DNA of 64,000 nucleotides from Oscillospiraceae bacterium (GCA_018110985.1 JAGAWT010000025.1:62001-126000); one strand, 5' to 3'. Shown: positions 7,725 to 16,751, numbered from the stretch's first letter. The notes: a model not told the origin generated them from the letters alone. Translations and numbers: made by a program.

Positions 7725-10094
7725 ATGGGTAACAATGCAAATTCCATTGAAGGTTACGAGTTCCCCCTGTTCATTTTTCATGAGGGAAGCAACTACGAAG
7801 CATTCAATTTTTTCGGAGCCCATAAGGGAGAAAAGGACGGCAAAAAGGGCGTTTATTTCAGAGTATGGGCACCCAAGGCGAAGTCCGTATCCCTTATAGG
7901 CGATTTCAATGACTGGGACAGAAACAAAGATCCCATGTACAGGCTCTCAGACCCTTCTGTGTGGGAGATATTCCTTGAAGGTGTGGAGGATTTCTTCACC
8001 TACAAATACAGCATAGAATCGAACCACATGAGCGTCACGGACAAAGCCGACCCCTACGGCACACACATGGAGCTTCGCCCCAACACCGCCACCAAGTATT
8101 TTGACATCTACTCCTACAAGTGGAACGATGAAAAGTGGTTCGAGCACAAGCATTCCATGAATATATACAAATCTCCCATGAACATCTACGAGGCACACCT
8201 CGGTTCATGGAAGCAATATGAGGACGGTTCCCCCTTCAGCTATGTGAAGTTTGCCGAGGAGATGAGCACCTACCTCAACGACATGGGCTACACCCACGTC
8301 GAGCTGATGCCCCTTTCGGAATATCCTTTTGACGGTTCATGGGGCTATCAGGTCATAGGCTACTATGCACCCACATCCAGGTACGGCACCCCCGAGGATT
8401 TCATGAAGATGATAGACATCTTCCACCAGCACAATATCGGTGTCATACTTGACTGGGTACCCGCACATTTCCCCAAGGACTCATCCGGACTTTTCGAGTT
8501 TGACGGTTCCGACTGCTATGAATATGCAGATCCTCTCAAAAAGGAACACGCCTCCTGGGGCACGAGAGTATTCGACTACTCAAAGGGAGAAGTACGCTCC
8601 TTCCTCATCTCCAATGCGATCTACTGGATAGAGAAATTCCATGTGGACGGCCTGAGAGTGGATGCGGTCGCTTCCATGCTGTACCTTGACTATGACAGGA
8701 AGGAATACCGCCCCAACAAAGACGGCGGCATCGAGAACTATGAGGCTGTGGAGTTCTTGCAGAAGCTCAATTCTGCTGTGTTTGCCAGAAACCCCGATGT
8801 TCTTATGATAGCCGAGGAATCCACCGCATGGCCCAGTGTGACGAAGCCTGTTGATATGGGAGGCCTGGGATTCAACTTCAAGTGGAACATGGGCTGGATG
8901 AACGACACCCTTGATTATATGCGCCTTGACCCCATTTACAGGGCAAACAACCACGGAAAGCTGACCTTCTCCTTCTACTACTGCTTCAGTGAGAACTACA
9001 TACTCCCCATCTCCCATGATGAGGTCGTACACGGAAAGGCATCGCTTTTCGGGAAGATGTCAAGCCCCTCCATGGAGGGAAAATTCGCCTCGGACAGAGC
9101 GTTCATCGCCTATATGATGGCTCATCCCGGCAAGAAGCTGAACTTTATGGGAACGGAGCTGGCACAGATAATAGAGTGGGACTACAAAAAGGAGATTGAC
9201 TGGCTGCTGCTCGGCTTTGACACCCACCAGAGGATGCACGAGTACTTCAAGCAGATAAACAGGTTCTACCTTGAAAACTCCCCGCTCTGGAAAAACGATG
9301 ATTCATGGGACGGCTTCAAATGGATAAGCGCCGATGACTACACCCAGTCCATCATCGCTTTCAGAAGGATCGACAACACCGATCCCGATGATCCCAAAGA
9401 GCTGATAGTTGTCTGCAACTTCGTCCCCGTTCCCAGAGTTGATTACCGCATAGGTGTTCCCTATGAAGGCACCTATGAACAGGTATTCTCCACCGACGAC
9501 CTGAAATTCGGCGGCTCCGGAGAGGTAGACAACGGCAGGCTCACCTCCCGTGACATACCGATGCACGGCTATGACAATTCCATTACCCTGGATATCCCCG
9601 GCCTTTCCGTAATGTACTTCAGGTACATACCGGCAAAGAAGCCCCGCAGGAAGAAGGGCGAGGTCATAGACATCACGGAAACTGTGGCAGAGGCTCCGGC
9701 ACCCGCAAAGGGCAGGAAAAAGGCGGAAAAGAAAGCCAAGGCCGAAGCCAAGGCGGCATCCACTGTTGACACCACTGCCCCGATGAGCGATGAAGCAAAG
9801 CCCCAAGAGGCTGCAAAGCCCGCACGCAGAGGCAGGAAGCCGAAGTCCGAAGCCGCTGCCGAAAGCACAGCCGAAAAGCCCGGGCGTGGACGTAAGGCAA
9901 AAGTCAAAGAGGATGCTCCCGCTGATAAGCCGAAACGCAGAGGCAGAAAGCCCGCAGGCGGCACTGCGGCGGAAAAGGCAGCCCCCGCTCCGGACATCAC
10001 GGACACCGATGCCGATAAGCCGAAGGGAAGATCCGCAGGCGTAAAGGCAGCAGATATCCCGCCGGATGAAAAGGAAGATAATAACGGGAAGTAA
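7725..10094 (+). CDS. glgB: 1,4-alpha-glucan (glycogen) branching enzyme with basic tail
   Basis: GlgB introduces alpha-1,6 branches into glycogen. The 789 residues contain an N-terminal CBM48-type domain (about 40-130) and a GH13 barrel with nucleophile Asp in [11 protein letters not shown], acid Glu in MIAEESTAW and the HD pair in [10 protein letters not shown]. About residues 630-789 form an extra tail rich in Lys, Ala, Pro and Glu. It includes three RGRK-type repeats ([25 protein letters not shown]) that resemble AT-hook cores. Typical branching enzymes end before this. The start at 7725 is preferred over 7659 because the promoter -10 box overlaps the latter. First gene of glgB-glgC-glgD-glgA. 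Confidence 0.95.
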   Translation: MGNNANSIEGYEFPLFIFHEGSNYEAFNFFGAHKGEKDGKKGVYFRVWAPKAKSVSLIGDFNDWDRNKDPMYRLSDPSVWEIFLEGVEDFFTYKYSIESNHMSVTDKADPYGTHMELRPNTATKYFDIYSYKWNDEKWFEHKHSMNIYKSPMNIYEAHLGSWKQYEDGSPFSYVKFAEEMSTYLNDMGYTHVELMPLSEYPFDGSWGYQVIGYYAPTSRYGTPEDFMKMIDIFHQHNIGVILDWVPAHFPKDSSGLFEFDGSDCYEYADPLKKEHASWGTRVFDYSKGEVRSFLISNAIYWIEKFHVDGLRVDAVASMLYLDYDRKEYRPNKDGGIENYEAVEFLQKLNSAVFARNPDVLMIAEESTAWPSVTKPVDMGGLGFNFKWNMGWMNDTLDYMRLDPIYRANNHGKLTFSFYYCFSENYILPISHDEVVHGKASLFGKMSSPSMEGKFASDRAFIAYMMAHPGKKLNFMGTELAQIIEWDYKKEIDWLLLGFDTHQRMHEYFKQINRFYLENSPLWKNDDSWDGFKWISADDYTQSIIAFRRIDNTDPDDPKELIVVCNFVPVPRVDYRIGVPYEGTYEQVFSTDDLKFGGSGEVDNGRLTSRDIPMHGYDNSITLDIPGLSVMYFRYIPAKKPRRKKGEVIDITETVAEAPAPAKGRKKAEKKAKAEAKAASTVDTTAPMSDEAKPQEAAKPARRGRKPKSEAAAESTAEKPGRGRKAKVKEDAPADKPKRRGRKPAGGTAAEKAAPAPDITDTDADKPKGRSAGVKAADIPPDEKEDNNGK

Positions 10095-10147
10095 AGCTCC
10101 CGATGTTTATAAATCTCTTCTGTAATGAAAGGATGAAATATAAGAAC

Positions 10148-11356
10148 ATGTATACTAAGAAGGAATGTGTGGCAATGCTCCTGGCCGGCGGTCAGGGAAG
10201 CAGATTATATGCACTTACTCAGGACATGGCAAAACCTGCCGTTCCCTACGGCGGAAAATACAGGATAATCGATTTTCCCCTCTCTAACTGCGTGAACTCA
10301 GGCATAGATACCGTTGGTGTGCTCACCCAGTACCAGCCTCTGGTGCTCAATGACTACATCGGTAACGGTCAGCCCTGGGATCTTGACAAGCAGTATGGCG
10401 GCGCTCACTGCCTGCCCCCCTATCAGACCGCTCTCGGTGCGGAATGGTACAAGGGCACCGCTAATGCCATTTACCAGAATATCGCCTTTGTGGACAGGTA
10501 CAGCCCGGAATATGTTATAATCCTCTCCGGCGACCACATCTACAAAATGGATTACAACGATATGCTCCAGTTCCATAAGGACAAGGGTGCGGATGCTACC
10601 ATAGCTGTTCTCGATGTTCCTCTTGATGAGGCATCACGTTTCGGTATCATGATAACCGACGACAACGGCAATATCGTGGACTTTGAGGAAAAGCCCAAGC
10701 AGCCCCGCTCCACTCTGGCATCCATGGGTATATATGTATTCACATGGGCAAAGCTCAGACAGTATCTTATAGACAACGAGAACAACCCCGATGAGGACAA
10801 GGACTTCGGCAAGGCAATAATCCCCAACATGATGAATGCGGGAGAAAAGCTGGTAGCCTATGCCTTTGACGGCTACTGGAAGGATGTGGGAACTCTTGAC
10901 TCCCTGTGGGAGGCAAATATGGATATCCTCAATCCCAATATCCCCATCGACCTCTACGACCCGGACTGGAAGATGTATTCCAGGAACCCTGTTCTTCCCC
11001 CCCAGTACTTCGGCGAGAATGCCAATGTTGAGAACTCTATGGTGGCAGAAGGCTGCATCATAGACGGCGACATAGATTTCTCCGTCATATTCGAGGGCGT
11101 TACCATTGAAAAGGGTGCAAAGGTCACCGACTCCATCATAATGCCCGGTTCCGTCATAAAGGAAGGCGCCGTGGTAGAATATGCCATAGTAGGCGAAAAC
11201 AGCATCGTTGAGAAGAACGCCAGGATCGGCGCCCGCCCGGAGACCGTGGAAAACCGTGACGACTGGGGGATCGCAGTCGTAGGTCACAATCAGGTCATCA
11301 CAGAGGGACAGAAGGTAGGTCCCAAGGATATGGTCCCCGACATCAGGAAGAAGTAA
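10148..11356 (+). CDS. glgC: Glucose-1-phosphate adenylyltransferase, catalytic subunit
   Basis: GlgC forms ADP-glucose from glucose-1-phosphate and ATP, the committed step of glycogen synthesis. The nucleotide-binding signature [15 protein letters not shown] and the following [16 protein letters not shown] match the Bacillus-type GlgC N-terminus, so the start is set at 10148 (402 residues) rather than at ATG 10103 or 10133. A C-terminal left-handed beta-helix follows (hexapeptide pattern about residues 280-370). It lies between glgB and glgD; in Firmicutes GlgC and GlgD form a hetero-oligomer. Confidence 0.94.
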   Translation: MYTKKECVAMLLAGGQGSRLYALTQDMAKPAVPYGGKYRIIDFPLSNCVNSGIDTVGVLTQYQPLVLNDYIGNGQPWDLDKQYGGAHCLPPYQTALGAEWYKGTANAIYQNIAFVDRYSPEYVIILSGDHIYKMDYNDMLQFHKDKGADATIAVLDVPLDEASRFGIMITDDNGNIVDFEEKPKQPRSTLASMGIYVFTWAKLRQYLIDNENNPDEDKDFGKAIIPNMMNAGEKLVAYAFDGYWKDVGTLDSLWEANMDILNPNIPIDLYDPDWKMYSRNPVLPPQYFGENANVENSMVAEGCIIDGDIDFSVIFEGVTIEKGAKVTDSIIMPGSVIKEGAVVEYAIVGENSIVEKNARIGARPETVENRDDWGIAVVGHNQVITEGQKVGPKDMVPDIRKK

Positions 11357-11375
11357 GAAGGAAGGTTAAAATAAA

Positions 11376-12500
11376 ATGAGTCTTAACAAGAATATACTTG
11401 GTCTTATCTTTGCCAATATGCACGAGGATGTCATCCCCGAACTCACAAGGCAGAGGACCATGGGCTCCGTTCTCTTCGGCGGGCGCTACAGAATGATAGA
11501 TTTCGTTCTTTCCAGCATGACAAATTCCGGTGTCGATGAGGTGGGAGTTGTCACAAAGTCCAACTACCAGTCCCTGCTGGATCACCTTGGCTCCGGCAGA
11601 GAGTGGGACATGGCAAGGAAGATAGGCGGTCTGCATCTGCTACCCCCCTTCTCCAATGTCACCAGCGGTATGTACAGAGGCAGACTTGAAGCCCTCTACG
11701 GTATCTCCGACTTTATCAAGGCATCGGCTGCCGACTATGTGATAATGTCCGACTGCGATGTTATAACCGGCTTTGACTATGATGCCATTTTCGAGGCTCA
11801 TGTAAAGAGCGGCGCAGACATCACCGCAGTTTACGCCCGCAGTGCTCTTGATCTGGATGCTGCCGCCCACTCCAATGTCTTCGGTATAGACGGTGACGGA
11901 AGAGTTACCAGTGTACTCATAGATCCCAGGATCTCCGGCGAGTGCAATGTTGCTCTCAACACCTACGTCATCAGCAAGTCTCTTCTTATGAAGATAATCT
12001 CTGAGGGTGCGGCACAGGGTCATTACAGCTTTGCAAAGACCATCCTTCAGGACAGGTGCAGCGAGTTCAAGATCATAGGCTATGAGCACAAGAGCTACTT
12101 CTCCAAGATAACATCTATCAAGAGCTACTACGATGCCAACATGGCTATACTTTCCACCGAAAACCGCAAGGCGCTTTTCAGGGACGATAACCCCATCTAT
12201 ACCAAGATAAGGGACAATCCGCCCGCAAAGCTCGCCATAGGTGCAAAGGTGCGCAATTCCCTCATAGCCGACGGCTGTATCATCGAGGGCACAGTTGAAA
12301 ACTCCGTGCTTTTCAGAGGTGCAAGAGTAGCCAAGGGCAGTGTTGTGCGCAACTCCATCGTTATGCAGGACACCGTCATAGGCAAGAACTGCACTCTTGA
12401 CAGCGTTATCACCGATAAGGTAGTTAAGATAACAGAGGGAAAGGTGCTTACCGGTTCCTCCAATTATCCTATCTATATCGGAAAGGGAGCACAGATCTGA
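11376..12500 (+). CDS. glgD: GlgD, partner subunit of ADP-glucose pyrophosphorylase
   Basis: 374 residues homologous to GlgC but with the GXGXRL nucleotide signature replaced (LGLIFANMHEDVIPELT), as expected for the non-catalytic GlgD subunit. The sugar-nucleotide transferase fold (FGGRYRMIDFVLSSM) and beta-helix tail are kept. The RBS GAAGGAAGG precedes the ATG 19 bp after glgC. The protein modulates GlgC activity in a GlgCD complex, as known in Bacillus and Clostridia relatives. Confidence 0.93.
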   Translation: MSLNKNILGLIFANMHEDVIPELTRQRTMGSVLFGGRYRMIDFVLSSMTNSGVDEVGVVTKSNYQSLLDHLGSGREWDMARKIGGLHLLPPFSNVTSGMYRGRLEALYGISDFIKASAADYVIMSDCDVITGFDYDAIFEAHVKSGADITAVYARSALDLDAAAHSNVFGIDGDGRVTSVLIDPRISGECNVALNTYVISKSLLMKIISEGAAQGHYSFAKTILQDRCSEFKIIGYEHKSYFSKITSIKSYYDANMAILSTENRKALFRDDNPIYTKIRDNPPAKLAIGAKVRNSLIADGCIIEGTVENSVLFRGARVAKGSVVRNSIVMQDTVIGKNCTLDSVITDKVVKITEGKVLTGSSNYPIYIGKGAQI

Positions 12501-12516
12501 GGATCCCGGAAACTTG

Positions 12517-12542
12517 CGGCCGGTACTGTTTGGTATCGGCCG
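12517..12542 (+). other. Intercistronic stem-loop glgD-glgA
   Basis: CGGCCGGTAC and GTATCGGCCG (12517-12542) form an imperfect stem with no T run. It lies in the 86-bp gap between glgD and glgA and could adjust relative mRNA stability; it does not look like a terminator. Confidence 0.5.
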
Positions 12543-12586
12543 TGACAGCATATACGTAATAATCTGACATTTTAAGGAGCGGAAGA

Positions 12587-14011
12587 ATGAATATTTTATA
12601 TACCGCATCGGAAGCTCTCCCCTATGCTGCATCGGGCGGTCTTGCCGATGTAGCAGGCTCACTGCCGGCAGCCCTTTGCAAGGCAGGCCATGATTGCAGA
12701 GTGGTCCTTCCGCTTTACAAAAGCGTAACACAGGAGCAGAGAGCAGAGCTTAAATTCCTGCTCAATTTCACGGTGGATGTAGGCTGGCGCAGGCAGTACT
12801 GCGGAGTTTTTGAGGGTCACGCCAACGGTGTCACCTATTATCTTCTGGATAATGAATATTACTTTGCAAGAGACGGTCTCTACGGCTTCTATGATGACTG
12901 CGAGCGCTTTGTTTTCCTGTCCCGTGCGGTGATAGAGCTTGTTTCCCACATAGATTTCAAGCCCGACATCATAAACTGCAACGACTGGCAGACAGCCCTT
13001 GTGCCCGTGTACTATCAGACAGTGTACAAGTTCCGTCCCGGCTATGAGGACATAAAGACGGTATTCACCATCCACAATATCCAGTATCAGGGGCGTTACG
13101 GCATGGATGTCCTTGGGGATATAATAGGCATCCCCCTGTATCATGCAAGGCTGCTGGAATATGACGGTGCGGTGAACCTGATGAAGGGTGCCTTTGAAAC
13201 GGCGGACAAGATAACCACCGTGTCGCCCTCCTATGCCTGGGAGATACTTGATCCCTGGTACTCTCACGGTCTGGATCGTGCTCTTGCAGGCAAGCAGTAC
13301 AAGCTCTGCGGCTTTTTGAACGGCATTGATACAGACTTGTACGATCCTTCACATGACAAGGCCATAGCAAAGAATTATTCTGCGGACGACATATCCGGAA
13401 AGGCAGCCTGCAAAAAGGCTCTTCTCAAGGAACTGGGACTGGCGGACGACGGCTCTCCCGTTATCGGCATCATCACCCGTTTTGTTTCCCACAAGGGCAT
13501 AGACCTTATCAAATATGTGTTTGAGGAAATGCTGGGTCTTGGCTGTCAGTTTGCGATACTCGGCTCCGGTGAAAAGATCTTTGAAGACTTTTTCAAGGAG
13601 ATGGCGTGGAGGAGAAACGACAGGGTAAGCGTTACCGTGGGCTTCAGGCCCGATCTTGCAAAGAGGATATATGCGGGAGCAGACATGTTCCTTATGCCCT
13701 CTCAGTCCGAGCCCTGCGGTCTTGCACAGATGATCTCCATGCGCTACGGCACCGTGCCAATAGTAAGAGAAACAGGCGGTCTGCGTGACAGCGTTAAGGA
13801 TGCTGGCGGCGGAGACGGGAACGGCTTCACCTTCAAGACCTACAACGCCCACGATATGCTGAGCGCAGTTTCCCGTGCAAACGATCTGTATCACAGCGAT
13901 AACTGGGATGACCTTGTACGCCACGATATGAAGTGCGATTACAGTTGGGATCAGTCTGCAAAGCTGTATATAGGGCTGTATGAAGAACTTATAAACAGAA
14001 ATGACAGCTAA
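12587..14011 (+). CDS. glgA: Glycogen synthase (ADP-glucose, GT5)
   Basis: GlgA extends alpha-1,4-glucan chains from ADP-glucose. The 474 residues have a GT5 N-terminal domain and the C-terminal GT-B motif PSQSEPCGLAQMISMRYG with the expected Glu. In the N-terminal KxGGL motif, where the family's Lys contacts the ADP-glucose, this protein reads AASGGLADV: the Lys position (residue 15) is Ala. Such variants may occur in Clostridia, so loss of activity is not implied. The RBS AAGGAGCGG precedes ATG 12587. Last gene of the operon; no clear terminator follows. Confidence 0.94.
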   Translation: MNILYTASEALPYAASGGLADVAGSLPAALCKAGHDCRVVLPLYKSVTQEQRAELKFLLNFTVDVGWRRQYCGVFEGHANGVTYYLLDNEYYFARDGLYGFYDDCERFVFLSRAVIELVSHIDFKPDIINCNDWQTALVPVYYQTVYKFRPGYEDIKTVFTIHNIQYQGRYGMDVLGDIIGIPLYHARLLEYDGAVNLMKGAFETADKITTVSPSYAWEILDPWYSHGLDRALAGKQYKLCGFLNGIDTDLYDPSHDKAIAKNYSADDISGKAACKKALLKELGLADDGSPVIGIITRFVSHKGIDLIKYVFEEMLGLGCQFAILGSGEKIFEDFFKEMAWRRNDRVSVTVGFRPDLAKRIYAGADMFLMPSQSEPCGLAQMISMRYGTVPIVRETGGLRDSVKDAGGGDGNGFTFKTYNAHDMLSAVSRANDLYHSDNWDDLVRHDMKCDYSWDQSAKLYIGLYEELINRNDS

Positions 14012-14054
14012 AAACATGGTGTGTAGTTTCTGATGGGAAAGAACATTTTTTTAA

Positions 14055-14276
14055 AATTGTAAAGAAAAATCTGTTCAAACAGGTGGTACGATCAGTGGTG
14101 CAATCGCTGGAGAAGCAGCCGGTGCAAAATGGGGTGCTACTGCAGGTATAGCCACCGGTGGAACTGCATTTGTGGCAACGATTCCTGCTGCTGTGGTCGG
14201 CGGGATTATTGGTGGACTCTCAGGGAACAGAGTCGGACTTGAACTCGATAATAAGAAAAATAAGAAATGGAAATAA
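14055..14276 (+). pseudogene. 5'-truncated glycine-zipper membrane peptide gene
   Basis: An open frame without any start codon follows a TAA at 14052. From 14070 it encodes a glycine-zipper run, including GGTISGAIAGEAAGAKWG, GIATGGTAF and VVGGIIGGLSGNRVG, ending NKKNKKWK and a TAA at 14274. Such two-helix glycine zippers occur in bacteriocin-like peptides and at the pore-forming ends of toxins. Absence of a start codon and RBS, an AT-richer 3' end than its neighbours and the position between glgA and an accessory region suggest the remnant of a transferred gene. Function is not claimed. Confidence 0.6.
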
Positions 14277-14299
14277 ACCATCTCAGGAGGAATAAAACT

Positions 14300-14503
14300 A
14301 TGCCAAACACCGAAAACGTAGTTCTTTGCAACTGCATGAACGTAACTCTTTTTGATGTGGAAGATGCTATGCACAGCCTTCCCACATTCCCCGATGTAGA
14401 AAAGCAGTTTGAAGAAGTACAGCAGATGACAGGATGTTCCACAGGCTGCGGCGGATGTCATGACAAGATCATGGACACCATTGCTGATATCATGAGCAAA
14501 TAA
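14300..14503 (+). CDS. BFD-like [2Fe-2S]-binding small protein
   Basis: 67 residues starting at ATG 14300 behind a strong AGGAGG site. Cys10 and Cys12 (LCNCMNV) and the C-terminal CSTGCGGC give the C-x-C ... C-x-x-C arrangement of BFD-like domains, which bind one [2Fe-2S] cluster and act in electron transfer or as part of larger oxidoreductases. It stands alone here, without a nitrite reductase, opine oxidase or bacterioferritin next to it. An in-frame ATG at 14267 has no RBS and is rejected. Confidence 0.82.
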   Translation: MPNTENVVLCNCMNVTLFDVEDAMHSLPTFPDVEKQFEEVQQMTGCSTGCGGCHDKIMDTIADIMSK

Positions 14504-14507
14504 GTCC

Positions 14508-14561
14508 AAAGGTGGCTGTCCGCTGACGGTCACCTTTAGCTTTGCACAGAAAGCCGTCAGC
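14508..14561 (+). promoter_or_regulatory. Overlapping alternative stem-loops
   Basis: AAAGGTG (14508-14514) can pair with CACCTTT (14531-14537), while GCTGACGG (14522-14529), inside that loop, can pair with CCGTCAGC (14554-14561). The two stems compete. They may be the 3' end of the [2Fe-2S] protein mRNA or an attenuator; there is no clean T run. Confidence 0.35.
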
Positions 14562-14614
14562 ATACACCGAAAACAGGAGCTTACCGGCAGAGCTGCGCTG
14601 CACAGGCGGCGTAA

Positions 14615-14717
14615 TACTGATTCTTCCTCGATGTATAGACGATCTCCAAGCCTCAGATCCCTTATATCCAAGCATTTGCGGCTTGTTTCTTGTCTATACA
14701 TCGGTCAGAAATCAGTA
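14615..14717. mobile_element. 103-bp fold-back element (MITE-like), copy A
   Basis: Bounded by TACTGATT and AATCAGTA, with a second internal inverted pair CGATGTATAGAC/GTCTATACATCG. Copy A is in the opposite orientation to copies C-E. The left flank is TAA (14612-14614); the right flank is TGG, so the direct repeat has decayed or been lost. It lies between the BFD-like gene and the methyltransferase leader. Open frames read through it (beginning MYRQETSRK) are repeat artefacts. Confidence 0.9.
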
Positions 14718-14752
14718 TGGATCGTTTTACATCATTATTCTGAAAGGAGAGC

Positions 14753-14797
14753 ATGACCCGCTTGCGGGCAGGATCATACACATCACTATGGAAATAA
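14753..14797 (+). CDS. 14-residue leader peptide overlapping methyltransferase start
   Basis: ATG 14753 follows a strong GAAAGGAG site and opens a 14-codon frame (MTRLRAGSYTSLWK) that stops at 14795-14797, a few bases past the ATG of the methyltransferase in another frame. The methyltransferase itself has no good RBS of its own. This arrangement suggests termination-reinitiation coupling. It is unproven and could also be the trace of a frameshift at the gene's start. Confidence 0.45.
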   Translation: MTRLRAGSYTSLWK

Positions 14798-15579
14798 AGG
14801 ATATAAGGATAGACTCCGGAAAAGCATTCGACTGGGGCAGGACATCCGCAGAATACGCCAGATACAGAGATATCTATCCCGAAGAATTCTATAAGAAGAT
14901 AGTGGACAGGGGTCTTTGCGTGAAGGGGCAGAGTGTACTGGATATCGGTACGGGCACCGGCGTCCTGCCACGAAATATGTACAGATACGGCGCCAGCTGG
15001 ACAGGTACTGACATTTCTCCCGAGCAGATAGAACAGGCAAGGCTCCTTGCATCCAAAGCGGGAATGGATATATCCTTCCGTGCGGTCTCCACGGAGGAGA
15101 TGGAATTTCCGAAGGAGAGCTTCGATGTTATCACCGCCTGCCAGTGCTTCTGGTACTTTGACCATGAAAAGGTAATGCCCCGACTGGCGGACTTATTAAA
15201 GCCGGAGGGAAAGCTCCTCATTCTCTATATGGCATGGCTCCCATATGAGGACAGGATAGCAGGTGCCAGCGAAGAGCTTGTTCTGAAATATAATCCAAAC
15301 TGGTCGGGAGCAGGTGAAACGAAGCATCCCATCTGGATACCGGATGTTGCGTACGACAGCTTTGAGCTTGAAGACCATGAGGAATACGATCTTCGGGTGC
15401 CATTCACAAAAGACTCATGGCATGGCAGGATGTTTGCCTGCCGTGGTGTGGGAGCTTCATTGTCGCCGGAGGAGCTGGAGAAATGGGACAGGGAGCATCG
15501 TGAGCTGCTGAACGCCATTGCACCCGAAAAATTTGATATCATCCACTACGGAGCCCTTGCTGTTCTGAGAAAGAAATAG
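14788..15579 (+). CDS. Class I SAM-dependent methyltransferase
   Basis: 263 residues. The SAM-binding glycine loop is VLDIGTGTGVLPR (about residues 51-63), followed by the acidic strand end TGTDISPEQIEQA and the post-II motif FDVITACQCFWYFD, typical of the UbiE/Methyltransf_11 group acting on small molecules. The substrate is unknown. The start MEIKDIRIDSGKAFDWGR at 14788 is chosen because the upstream in-frame extension runs through repeat copy A. It is followed after 45 bp by a strong terminator. Confidence 0.85.
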   Translation: MEIKDIRIDSGKAFDWGRTSAEYARYRDIYPEEFYKKIVDRGLCVKGQSVLDIGTGTGVLPRNMYRYGASWTGTDISPEQIEQARLLASKAGMDISFRAVSTEEMEFPKESFDVITACQCFWYFDHEKVMPRLADLLKPEGKLLILYMAWLPYEDRIAGASEELVLKYNPNWSGAGETKHPIWIPDVAYDSFELEDHEEYDLRVPFTKDSWHGRMFACRGVGASLSPEELEKWDREHRELLNAIAPEKFDIIHYGALAVLRKK

Positions 15580-15624
15580 TTCCCGAAAAGCCCGGCTGTG
15601 AGCCGAAGCGCATGATAATAAGCT

Positions 15625-15659
15625 GTGTCCCTGTCCTTGGACAGGGACACGCTTTTTTT
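15625..15659 (+). terminator. Terminator after methyltransferase
   Basis: GTGTCCCTGTCC (15625-15636) and GGACAGGGACAC (15639-15650) form a perfect 12-bp stem with a 2-nt loop, followed by GCTTTTTTT. Confidence 0.93.
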
Positions 15660-15712
15660 GAGTGTATATGCAGAACAGACAAGCCGTGCGGGCAGTTTTA
15701 ATTTCAAAAATA

Positions 15713-15726
15713 TGAGAATTTTCTCA
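15713..15726. promoter_or_regulatory. Upstream operator, TGAGA-N4-TCTCA
   Basis: TGAGAATTTTCTCA, the core of a larger inverted repeat with 10-bp arms (15709-15730), ends 8 bp before the -35 box. It has the same half-sites and spacing as the second site at 15768-15781. It is a likely binding site for the TetR-family regulator encoded at 16752. Confidence 0.75.
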
Positions 15727-15733
15727 TATTCTC

Positions 15734-15762
15734 TTGACAAGCCTCAAAAAATGTGATATATT
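15734..15762 (+). promoter_or_regulatory. Near-consensus sigma-A promoter
   Basis: TTGACA (15734-15739), exactly 17 bp, TATATT (15757-15762). It drives the aldo-keto reductase/TetR/hydrolase cassette and is bracketed by two palindromes. Confidence 0.9.
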
Positions 15763-15767
15763 AAACA

Positions 15768-15781
15768 TGAGATATATCTCA
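15768..15781. promoter_or_regulatory. Downstream operator, TGAGA-N4-TCTCA
   Basis: TGAGATATATCTCA is a perfect 14-bp palindrome placed over the expected transcription start. Its centre lies 55 bp from the centre of the upstream site, about five helical turns. A repressor bound here would block initiation. Confidence 0.78.
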
Positions 15782-15807
15782 CATTTCTTGATGAGGGGAA
15801 GGACAGT

Positions 15808-16746
15808 ATGGATGATATAAATGCAAAAGCTGTCATAGGAACAAATTCATGGGGCAGCAAGGCATACGGAAAGATCCTGCGTGGGAGCTCCGCAGAAGAC
15901 AGCGTTATCAGGGAAGCAATGGAGGAAGCCGACAGGAACGGACTCAGGATATACGATCTGGCACAGGACTACGGTCTTGGAAAGGCTCAGAAGATGTTCG
16001 GGGAATTTGCGGAGGAGATAGGCGGGGAATACATCGTTTCCGCAAAGTACACTCCCCTCTCCCGATACAGGAAAAACTGCGTCCGCCGTTCACTTGAAAA
16101 GGATCTGGCTGATCTCAGGCGCAGCTATATAGATATATACTGGCTGCATCTGCCGACGGACACGGAGCAGCATCTTTCCGAGATCATAGAGCTCTGCAAA
16201 GAAGGCAGGATCAGACACATAGGGATCTCAAACTTTGACCTTGATGAATGTAAGCTCTCAAAGAGGATGCTGGACAAGGCGGGCATACCACTTTACGGCG
16301 TGCAGAACCATTACAGCCTTCTCTCCCGTGAGTGGGAGAAAAACGGTCTGCTCGACTGGTGCAGGGAGAACGGTGTGTCTTTCTGGGGGTGGGCAGTACT
16401 TGAAGAAGGTCTGCTTACCGACCCTAAGACAAGAAAGCCCTCACCCATAAGTTTTTTTATGAACCGCCAGATCAAAAAGATGCACGAGCTGTACAGGGTT
16501 ATGACAGCAGTCTCAAAAAGGCATGATATCTCCGTTGCACAGGTGGCAGAGGCATATTGTGCAAACAAGGGCGTGGTGCCGATGTGCGGCTGCCGCAGAC
16601 CTCATCAGGTGCGGGAACTGGCTGAAGCTGCCGAGGTAAAGCTGACACCGGCAGAGATACGCCGTCTTGAAGAGGCGGCAGATAATTCCGGGGCAAGGGT
16701 GCTGGGTCATGATATGTTCAGATTTGCAGTTCCGAAAAAAAGGTGA
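15808..16746 (+). CDS. Aldo/keto reductase
   Basis: 312 residues of the AKR TIM-barrel family, NAD(P)H-dependent reductases of aldehydes and ketones. The tetrad is visible: Asp50 and Tyr55 in IYDLAQDYGLG, Lys in VSAKYTP and His in IYWLHLPT; the cofactor-end signature IRHIGISNFDLDE is also present. It is first in a three-gene cassette with a TetR regulator and a BAAT-type hydrolase, controlled by a promoter with two operator palindromes. That suggests an inducible response to a toxic or signalling small molecule. The substrate is unknown. Confidence 0.88.
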   Translation: MDDINAKAVIGTNSWGSKAYGKILRGSSAEDSVIREAMEEADRNGLRIYDLAQDYGLGKAQKMFGEFAEEIGGEYIVSAKYTPLSRYRKNCVRRSLEKDLADLRRSYIDIYWLHLPTDTEQHLSEIIELCKEGRIRHIGISNFDLDECKLSKRMLDKAGIPLYGVQNHYSLLSREWEKNGLLDWCRENGVSFWGWAVLEEGLLTDPKTRKPSPISFFMNRQIKKMHELYRVMTAVSKRHDISVAQVAEAYCANKGVVPMCGCRRPHQVRELAEAAEVKLTPAEIRRLEEAADNSGARVLGHDMFRFAVPKKR

Positions 16747-16751
16747 GACAG

